Made by a program: the position numbers and the translations under genes
From: Ascochyta rabiei
Taxonomy: Eukaryota > Ascomycota > Dothideomycetes > Pleosporales > Didymellaceae
Length of the DNA stretch: 64,000 nt
Assembly: GCF_004011695.2 (NCBI RefSeq)
Contig: NC_082407.1
Location: 1,488,001 to 1,552,000, forward strand
Reading direction: 5' to 3'
Notes under the pieces: generated by a model
The model's database searches: none
What the model was told of the DNA's origin: nothing
What the model saw: the letters and a program-made list of their open reading frames with translations, nothing else
In this document: piece by piece, positions 57,952 through 64,000 of the stretch
How positions within the stretch are numbered: position 1 is the stretch's first letter
Layout of the letters: every line of letters starts with the position of its first letter

Positions 57952-60735
57952 ATGCTGAGGCCACGAGCGGCGCGCAAGCAGCCCGTTGTGCTCTCCTCGG
58001 ACGCTGAGGGCAGCACTTCACCGCCTGCTCCGAGACGAACCAAGAGCAAGAGCAAGAGCAAGAGGGGCACACTAGCCAGTTCGTCCACTGATGTGCAGGC
58101 CAGCGCCAGCAGCACCAGCCCGAGCACCGCTCGCATGCAGACGAGACGTGCAGAGTCGCCGCCGCCGCCATCCACCGCACCGACGCAAAACTCTGCCACC
58201 AACTCTCCAGGCAAGCCGGAGCCGAAGCCAGGGCCGAAGCCGAAGCCAGGGCCGAATCCAAAGCCAGGGTCGAATCCAAAGCCGATCCTTCATAAGCCCA
58301 TCACCTCCTTCTTCCGCCCAGGCACTGCGCCTGCTCCCCGCTCGCAGTCCGTGCAGCCCACACCGACACCCAGCCCTGAAAAACGCGCCACACCGCTGGA
58401 CGGCGTCGATGACATTGATGACCTCTTCGACTCCTCCGCCGATGACCGACCGCGCCAGCCACCGACCGCGCTGCCCGTGCGCAAGAGGAAGAGCGTGACG
58501 GCGTTGGCTGCCTCGGACCCCGGCAGTGGCCCCAAGGCCAGCCAGAAGTTCCTCCGCACAGCGACCGGCGCTCGTGGTACGCCTCCGCCGCCGCAGCCTG
58601 CCCGCAGCGAGCCTGGGGACGGACGGCCATGGACTGACCAGTACGGCCCGCTGTCGCTCGACGAGCTGGCAGTGCACAAGAAGAAGGTGTCAGATGTGCG
58701 CACCTGGCTCCAACACGTCTACAGCGGCCAGCACAGGAAACGGCTACTGCTTCTCAAAGGGCCCGCGGGCAGCGGCAAGACGACCACCATGGCCTTGCTT
58801 GCCAGAGAGCTGGGTATCCACATGCACGAGTGGAAGAACCCCACCAGTTCCATGTCAGCGCCCGACGGCCTCATGTCTGCAACCGCCCAGTTTGAAGACT
58901 TCGTGGGAAGGGCAGGCGCATTCGGCAGTCTCACCTTCGATCGGCCTCACCAAAGCCCACCGCAAGCCTCAGCCAGCACCGACAGCACCGACAGCACCGA
59001 CAGCACCGACAGCACCGACAGCACCGACAGCACCGACAGCACCGACAGCAGAGCGAAGCAGCTCGTCCTTGTAGAGGAGTTCCCCAATACATTTGCGCGG
59101 GCTTCGTCTGCAGTACACTCTTTTCGATCATCTCTTCACAACTTCCTTGCTGCCACCACTCCCTCAGCTACAACCTTCTTCGCCGCTCAACCCCGCCCTA
59201 ACCAGTCCGTCACACCCATCGTTATGATCATCTCCGAGACCCTGCTGTCCACGAACACGGCCGCCGCCGACAGCTTTACTGCTCATCGTTTGCTCGGTCC
59301 TGAGATTCTGACTCACCCAGGAGTATCCGTCATCGACTTCAATCCCATCGCACCGACGTACATGACAAAAGCACTGGACCTTGTGGTGGTCAAGGAGGCG
59401 CGCAATTCAGGGCGCAGGAACACGGTTGGGCCTCGGGTCATACAGCGGCTCGCAGAGCTTGGAGATGTGCGCAGTGCTGTCTCATCACTCGAGTTCCTCT
59501 GCCTGCGTGGGGATGACTCGACTGGATGGGGCGCCAAGGTCAACTTCTCGAAAAAGAAGGGCCCCAAAGATGTGCCAATTACTAAGATGGAAAAGGAGTC
59601 GCTGGAACTCGTCACCCAGCGAGAGAGCACGCTAGGCATCTTTCATGCCGTCGGCAGGGTGGTGTACAACAAGCGCCTACCAGAAGATCCAGGTGCTCCT
59701 GTGCCTCAACCACCACACTCGTTCCCCGAACGGCGTCGACCGAAGGCCTCAGAGGTCAATCTCGATACGCTCATCGACGAGCTCGGCACCGATACGCATA
59801 CCTTCACTGCGGCACTGCATGAGAACTACCTTCTCTCTTGCGGCGGAGCGGACAGCGAAGAGACGATGGATTCAGTGGACGGCTGTATCGAAGCCCTGTC
59901 CGACGCCGACCTATTGTCGCCAGATCGCTTCGGCGCTGGCGCAGGTCGACGAAACCTACAGGGCACGAGCGCAGACAACCTTCGTCAGGATGACATGTGT
60001 TTCCAGACTAGCGTACGCGGGCTCCTTTACAACCTCCCACATCCAGTCAAAAGGATGGCACCACCGCCTGGTATCATGGGCATCAAAGCGAAAGGGCAAG
60101 GAGCCAGCACAGGCGCGCCGAAAGGCGGCAGTGCATTCGTCATGTACTACCCAGCTTCACTTCGCATCTGGAAGCAGCAAGAAGAAACCAACGATCTCCT
60201 CGAGCTGTGGGTCTCGAGAGCCCAGCGCGGCGAACTTTTCTCCTCAGGCAAAAGTCCATTCCAATCGGCTGCCCCCAGTGGCGGCGTTGAGACGTGGAAA
60301 CGAAATATACAACTTTCCCAAGCAACATCCGCGTCTTCCAGCGACGAACCGCCCCCGACGATTCTCGGAAGCGGCGGTTCTGCACGCAACGAGATGCTCT
60401 TGGAGCGACTTCCCTATCTAGCCACCATTCTCCGCAGCTCCCGCATGCCCTCACCCTCCACCGCCGCCACGATTCGCGAGATACAGCAGATCACCTCGTT
60501 CCACGGCACTGGAAGTACAGGCATAGCCGAGGAGGACGGAGAGGAAACATGGGAGCAACAAGCAGGCAACCAGGAGCAATGGGCGACGGATGCAAATGCG
60601 CCCGCGACGCCGCGCAAGAAGAAAGGCGTGCGATTTGTCGAAAATAGAGAGCAGGAGCATGAGGACTCTGCAATCGCAGGGCTGTCCGCCAAGGGCGCGA
60701 GTCTAGTGCTGGAGGATGACGATATCGAGGATTGA
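57952..60735 (+). CDS. RAD17/RAD24-like: DNA-damage checkpoint clamp loader Rad17/Rad24
   Basis: Single exon, 927 residues from the ATG at 57952; the frame is open upstream but has no better ATG. The start MLRPRAARKQPVVLSSD resembles fungal Rad17. The AAA+ domain starts at about residue 230: W-T-D-Q-Y-G-P-L-S-L-D-E-L-A-V-H-K-K-K-V (family start), Walker A G-P-A-G-S-G-K-T-T at about 269-277, a Walker B-like L-V-L-V-E-E-F-P-N at about 371-379, and the downstream F-x-P-I-A-P-T and lid-like helices. Rad17 with Rfc2-5 loads the 9-1-1 clamp at damaged DNA and activates ATR/Mec1 signalling. The N-terminal 220 residues are Pro/Lys/Ser-rich with a P-K-P-G-P/N repeat and I-T-S-F-F-R-P, a PCNA-box-like element. 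An (STD)8 run is inserted between the Walker motifs. Confidence 0.9.
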   Translation: MLRPRAARKQPVVLSSDAEGSTSPPAPRRTKSKSKSKRGTLASSSTDVQASASSTSPSTARMQTRRAESPPPPSTAPTQNSATNSPGKPEPKPGPKPKPGPNPKPGSNPKPILHKPITSFFRPGTAPAPRSQSVQPTPTPSPEKRATPLDGVDDIDDLFDSSADDRPRQPPTALPVRKRKSVTALAASDPGSGPKASQKFLRTATGARGTPPPPQPARSEPGDGRPWTDQYGPLSLDELAVHKKKVSDVRTWLQHVYSGQHRKRLLLLKGPAGSGKTTTMALLARELGIHMHEWKNPTSSMSAPDGLMSATAQFEDFVGRAGAFGSLTFDRPHQSPPQASASTDSTDSTDSTDSTDSTDSTDSTDSRAKQLVLVEEFPNTFARASSAVHSFRSSLHNFLAATTPSATTFFAAQPRPNQSVTPIVMIISETLLSTNTAAADSFTAHRLLGPEILTHPGVSVIDFNPIAPTYMTKALDLVVVKEARNSGRRNTVGPRVIQRLAELGDVRSAVSSLEFLCLRGDDSTGWGAKVNFSKKKGPKDVPITKMEKESLELVTQRESTLGIFHAVGRVVYNKRLPEDPGAPVPQPPHSFPERRRPKASEVNLDTLIDELGTDTHTFTAALHENYLLSCGGADSEETMDSVDGCIEALSDADLLSPDRFGAGAGRRNLQGTSADNLRQDDMCFQTSVRGLLYNLPHPVKRMAPPPGIMGIKAKGQGASTGAPKGGSAFVMYYPASLRIWKQQEETNDLLELWVSRAQRGELFSSGKSPFQSAAPSGGVETWKRNIQLSQATSASSSDEPPPTILGSGGSARNEMLLERLPYLATILRSSRMPSPSTAATIREIQQITSFHGTGSTGIAEEDGEETWEQQAGNQEQWATDANAPATPRKKKGVRFVENREQEHEDSAIAGLSAKGASLVLEDDDIED
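58978..59049 (+). repeat. eight perfect 9-bp units (accgacagc) inside Rad17
   Basis: The 72-nt run encodes eight Thr-Asp-Ser units at about residues 343-366, between the Walker A and Walker B motifs of the AAA+ domain. Units are identical at DNA level, so copy number is likely variable between strains while the frame is kept. Confidence 0.97.
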
Positions 60736-61145
60736 ACGTCCGGCATCCTACATTCTGCGTAGACAAAAGGTGTCTGTGGAAGAAGGACCGTGGCGTCTCC
60801 ACGAGGCCTCATCGCATGTGACACCAAGAATAGAATTATCCACAGTCACGACACCAATGACAGCACCGTGTGATCCCCACTATAGTCTCGAGTTCTCGAG
60901 TTCTCGATTCGCTCGCTCGCGTGCTATGCTAGACGCTCTGGGTATCCCAAGCAGTGTGTAAATGCGGACAACAGCAACGACCAGCAAGTAAAGTAAAGTA
61001 AAGCAAAGTCAAGTCAATGCCAACGCCCTGCTCTTTCCTGTCCTGTCCTATCCTGCAATCCGCTATGCAGCCCGACCCACACAAACAAGACGACTTTTCA
61101 ACGAGCAAAGGCCAAACGAGTCGTGGTGCGGTGCGGTGCGTTTGC
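60736..61145. other. convergent 3' intergenic region
   Basis: 410 bp. A short (agtaa/agcaa)-type repeat lies at about 60988-61015 and gtgcggtgcg near 61129. Nothing else was recognised. Confidence 0.45.
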
Positions 61146-64000
61146 TCATCCCGACTCCTCCCCCTCACTGCTAAAATAACCCTGATCGATTCTCAGAATC
61201 CACTCGATCTTCTCTCTCTCGCTCTTGGCACGGAATATGTATGTGTTGCTCCTAGCGAAAACCGCGAAAATGGTGTCTTTCTGCTGGCTCGTCACGGCGC
61301 CTGCTCCTCCTCCTCCTCCTCCTCCTCCACCGCCGCCACTGCTCGCCTGTCGAATATGCCCTGTGCTGCCGTTGAGTAGGCGCGCAATCTCCGGGCTGTG
61401 GTTGATGCGCGCATTGGTCAGATTTATGGCGTTGAGCTCGTCGCCGTCGACCGAGTAGACGTGTAGATAGGGTTTGCGGAACTCGACGTAGCGGCGGATC
61501 CAGCGCGTGTTGGTGGGGTCGGGTGTCAGGAGGAACGAGGCTTTGAGGAGGTTGGGGTTCTTGGATATGAAGCGCACCGTGGCAATCAGGCTGGGTTTGG
61601 GAGCTGGACTGTTGCCGCGCGAGGGCGAGCGCGGGGCGAATGCCGCGCCGGCGGTGGGGGGCTCGAGGTTCTGCGTTGAGAGGATGATGGACTCAGGTGC
61701 TTTGTGGCTTGTCCAGAGGTCTAGCACCCGTGTTATGAGTTGCTTTTGACGGTCGTTGAGGCTAGTCTCCGTGTCAGGTGTATCGGTTTTCTGAACGCTG
61801 AGCATCTTGGGGGAGAGGATGGTGCGCGCGAGCTCAATTTCTGCAATACGTCTCCGTCGCCTTTCCACACCAATGTAGTCTTTTACGAGCGAGACGCCGC
61901 GTGGCGTCCAGTCGGCAAGATCTTCTTCGCCCTTGACATAGTCGTCGCGAGTGTTCATGCGCCAGAGATCAGTGGCACGCTTGACGGATGTAGGCCGGAT
62001 GGCCACGTTGAAGATGCCAACTGTGGAGTGGACGACCTTAACCGAGTTCCAGAGATTTGACAGCGAGAAGAGAGATGTTTGGCGCATGTAGGCCCGGTTG
62101 CGAATCTGCATTGCGAGATCGAGGGAAAACACCATGGGTTCATCGAGCTTCGCCGAGGTGACGTTGAAAAGAAGATTAGCTTGTACACGGTACTTTTCCT
62201 GTGTAGCGCGGTCGAGAAGAAGAGATCCATGGGCGGTACTGTCCCATCGGCCGATGAATTTGACATTGGTAGTGCCATCAGCATTGTCCTTGACAGTCGG
62301 CGGTGCAGTCAGATCGACAGGCACCTCTCTGACAGGAGAGTCGATTCCAGGAGCATTGCCTGACGCATCAATCAACCGAATGCGGCCCACACGCATCGAG
62401 GTCACGTTCTGCCACTGCAACGTATCGCCGCACGTATGGGTGAGATTTACGACAATACGCCTTGCCAAACCTTGATGCAGCTGATACACTCCAGCGTCGA
62501 GGACACTGCTTTGGGTGACTTCGACGGGTTGATACGTCCCGTCATCTGAAATCTCCTGTATCTGAATGCGGGAAAATATGTCGTGTGCATCTTCGGTGTA
62601 GAATTCGGACTCTGCTATGCGTGCAGTACGGCGCTTCTGCTTACGCTGAGGGGCCTGATCTCGCATGTCATCCCAACTTAGAAGCTTGTCGAGATGCATC
62701 GAGGTCACTCGTGCAAAGATGGCGACGCGCAGGAAGGTGTCTGGTGGACTTGGGTATGGTATGCTCATACTGTGAAACGTCTGGAAGCGAATAGGCCCTT
62801 CGTCGAACTTGTTCATGAACATTGTGCTTGTCGCGCCTCCTTCTTTCGCAAGACTAGGCAGGTACAGCAAAGCATGAACGTCTGTTCCTTCCCTTTCAGG
62901 AAAGCCCACAAGCTCATGCAACGTGACGCTGAAGTTGAGTGTTGTGGTCGGTGCTTCTGCAGAAGAGGGTTCTAATGAAAGGTGGATGATGCCGATTGGG
63001 TTGGCGGTGTACGGTGAGATAACGTCAAGCTTCATGTCTCGCACTCTCGACTCGAAGACAGCTGCAAGTGGTACATCAACATCGCCAATACGAGAAAACT
63101 CGGGCATGCAGGGATCGGAGAAGGGGCTCTCTGGGTTGAAGTGTTGCATGTACTCGGGCCGGTTCATGTACTGATGCATTTGATGCATCCGTCGCACGCG
63201 TTGGCGTAGCTTTCGCAGTGACCAAAGATGAATCACTTCATGCTTGAAATCGATTACGCGTACACCGACACAAGGCTTTGGTGTATCGTCCAGATCATCA
63301 TCGTCCTCCTCGCCGGTATCAGCCAGATTGATGAGATCGTAAGTCGAGGGTACAGTTTGACCGACGTCAACGATGCAGAATTGGAAGACAACGTTCTTGT
63401 CCATCTGTTGGCTCATAACCTGTGCTTCCTTTAATGCAGCAGCGCTCTGCAGGATGGCCTCGGTCATGGTGACATATTTGCGTTTCCGCCAATGCTGAAA
63501 TGCTGTCCTAGCCCGGGCAAGCTGTTGTTCGTTCAACCCTTCAGTCGCAGACGGGCTTTCCTCGTCGGGAACGGGTTCGTGGCCGAGCTTCCTTAGCTGA
63601 CGTTCAAAAGTCTCCTTCTGCTCTTTCAACTTCGTCTCCATCTCGTCCTTTGCAGCGCGTAATTCCTCCAGTTCCACTTTGGCCTCTTCGTCAGCCTTTA
63701 GCTTAGCTTGGTAGTCTTCTTTTTGTTTTTCTAGCTTCCCTTGCATGTCGCTTTTCAATTCGCGCATCTTCTCACTATCCTCATATTGTGGCGTTGAAGG
63801 GGAAGTCAGCATTGTGTCGACCGAGAAATTGTCGATGGTCCCAGTGGATGCATACTTCTCCCGTATGGGATACGACGATGTTGACTCCATGTCTTCATCC
63901 TGTTCAAACGAACGATTTGCATTGCCAGCCTTGCGGTTATCGCGTTGTCTTTGCAAGTCGTCAATGATGGCATCGAACTCGTCATCTGGCAAGTTCTCGA
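61146..64000 (-). CDS. kinesin-3 motor protein, C-terminal part (UncA/Unc-104/KIF1 type), cut by the window edge
   Basis: Open frame from 64000 down to the stop at 61146, about 951 residues; the N-terminal motor and FHA domains lie beyond the window. A coiled coil (K-L-E-K-Q-K-E-D-Y-Q-A-K-L-K) is at the right end, followed by the KIF1-type region with W-R-K-R-K-Y-V-T-M, V-G-V-R-V-I-D-F-K-H-E-V, L-R-Q-R-V-R-R-M-H and Y-M-N-R-P-E-Y, then the conserved beta-rich region (DUF3694-like, I-V-V-N-L-T-H-T-C-G and S-M-R-V-G-R-I-R-L). The C-terminal pleckstrin-homology domain is present: F-L-L-T-P-D-P-T-N-T-R-W-I-R-R-Y-V-E-F-R-K and T-Y-I-F-R-A-K-S-E-R-E-K-I-E-W. In filamentous fungi UncA carries early endosomes along microtubules, the PH domain binding phosphoinositides. 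A run of 11 Gly is inserted inside the PH domain. Confidence 0.92.
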   Translation of the reverse strand, partial: ENLPDDEFDAIIDDLQRQRDNRKAGNANRSFEQDEDMESTSSYPIREKYASTGTIDNFSVDTMLTSPSTPQYEDSEKMRELKSDMQGKLEKQKEDYQAKLKADEEAKVELEELRAAKDEMETKLKEQKETFERQLRKLGHEPVPDEESPSATEGLNEQQLARARTAFQHWRKRKYVTMTEAILQSAAALKEAQVMSQQMDKNVVFQFCIVDVGQTVPSTYDLINLADTGEEDDDDLDDTPKPCVGVRVIDFKHEVIHLWSLRKLRQRVRRMHQMHQYMNRPEYMQHFNPESPFSDPCMPEFSRIGDVDVPLAAVFESRVRDMKLDVISPYTANPIGIIHLSLEPSSAEAPTTTLNFSVTLHELVGFPEREGTDVHALLYLPSLAKEGGATSTMFMNKFDEGPIRFQTFHSMSIPYPSPPDTFLRVAIFARVTSMHLDKLLSWDDMRDQAPQRKQKRRTARIAESEFYTEDAHDIFSRIQIQEISDDGTYQPVEVTQSSVLDAGVYQLHQGLARRIVVNLTHTCGDTLQWQNVTSMRVGRIRLIDASGNAPGIDSPVREVPVDLTAPPTVKDNADGTTNVKFIGRWDSTAHGSLLLDRATQEKYRVQANLLFNVTSAKLDEPMVFSLDLAMQIRNRAYMRQTSLFSLSNLWNSVKVVHSTVGIFNVAIRPTSVKRATDLWRMNTRDDYVKGEEDLADWTPRGVSLVKDYIGVERRRRRIAEIELARTILSPKMLSVQKTDTPDTETSLNDRQKQLITRVLDLWTSHKAPESIILSTQNLEPPTAGAAFAPRSPSRGNSPAPKPSLIATVRFISKNPNLLKASFLLTPDPTNTRWIRRYVEFRKPYLHVYSVDGDELNAINLTNARINHSPEIARLLNGSTGHIRQASSGGGGGGGGGGGAGAVTSQQKDTIFAVFARSNTYIFRAKSEREKIEWILRIDQGYFSSEGEESG
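61302..61340. repeat. trinucleotide (CTC)n run inside the kinesin PH domain
   Basis: On the coding (minus) strand it encodes a poly-Gly stretch of about 11 residues, between a GSTGHIRQ segment and the K-D-T-I-F-A-V-F strand of the PH domain. It is probably a loop insertion of variable length. Confidence 0.85.

Overview
This window is eukaryotic nuclear DNA from a filamentous ascomycete (Pezizomycotina). I would guess a Dothideomycete, possibly Pleosporales, but only from the general look of the proteins. The support is consistent: genes are single transcription units on both strands with many 45-60 nt GT-AG introns and CTAAC/CTGAC-like branch sites. Fungal-specific families are present (Zn2Cys6 factor with Fungal_trans domain, YAT-type permease, FSH1 hydrolase, UncA-type kinesin-3), and one glycosidase relic carries stop codons of the kind left by repeat-induced point mutation (RIP). 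I find no operons, CRISPR arrays, rRNA, convincing tRNA or intact transposon. Exon boundaries were read by hand from splice signals and frame continuity, and each is stated with its gene.

Layout. 1.2-7.3 kb is a compact accessory-looking block: an EthD-like protein (minus) diverging from a CocE/NonD-type hydrolase (plus), followed by a Zn2Cys6 regulator (minus). 8.4-12.2 kb holds an ethanolamine/cholinephosphotransferase of the Kennedy pathway and a fungal multi-pass membrane protein. 12.2-13.1 kb is a decayed GH105-like six-hairpin glycosidase. 14.5-19.1 kb holds an amino-acid permease and a DUF2235 hydrolase.

From 19 kb the window is mostly conserved housekeeping: a Tpa1/Ofd1 prolyl hydroxylase, a nucleolin/Nsr1-like RRM protein, ALG6 glucosyltransferase, COX17 copper chaperone, Rna1 RanGAP, an SMP-domain protein, a mitochondrial PPR-like protein, a small Ala/Lys/Pro-rich protein, a Ste20/GCK-family kinase, RRN3, cyclophilin H, a membrane RING-H2 protein, a 98-residue small protein, an FSH1-type hydrolase, a TLP1-type thiolase-like protein, a large coiled-coil protein, the Rad17/Rad24 clamp loader, and the C-terminal part of a kinesin-3 that runs off the right edge.

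How genes fit together. Most neighbours are functionally unrelated, as usual in fungi. The only plausible functional group is the EthD / CocE hydrolase / Zn2Cys6 trio at 1.2-7.3 kb. Ribosome biogenesis appears twice (Nsr1-like and RRN3) and mitochondrial function at least twice (COX17 and the PPR protein). I saw no clearly undescribed multi-gene system. The most unusual items are the RIP-like glycosidase relic, a tandem NRKT-x-EW-x-FP repeat in the kinase tail, a minisatellite that makes up most of one cyclophilin intron, in-frame repeats in Rad17 and the coiled-coil protein, and two small multi-exon genes that simple ORF calling misses.
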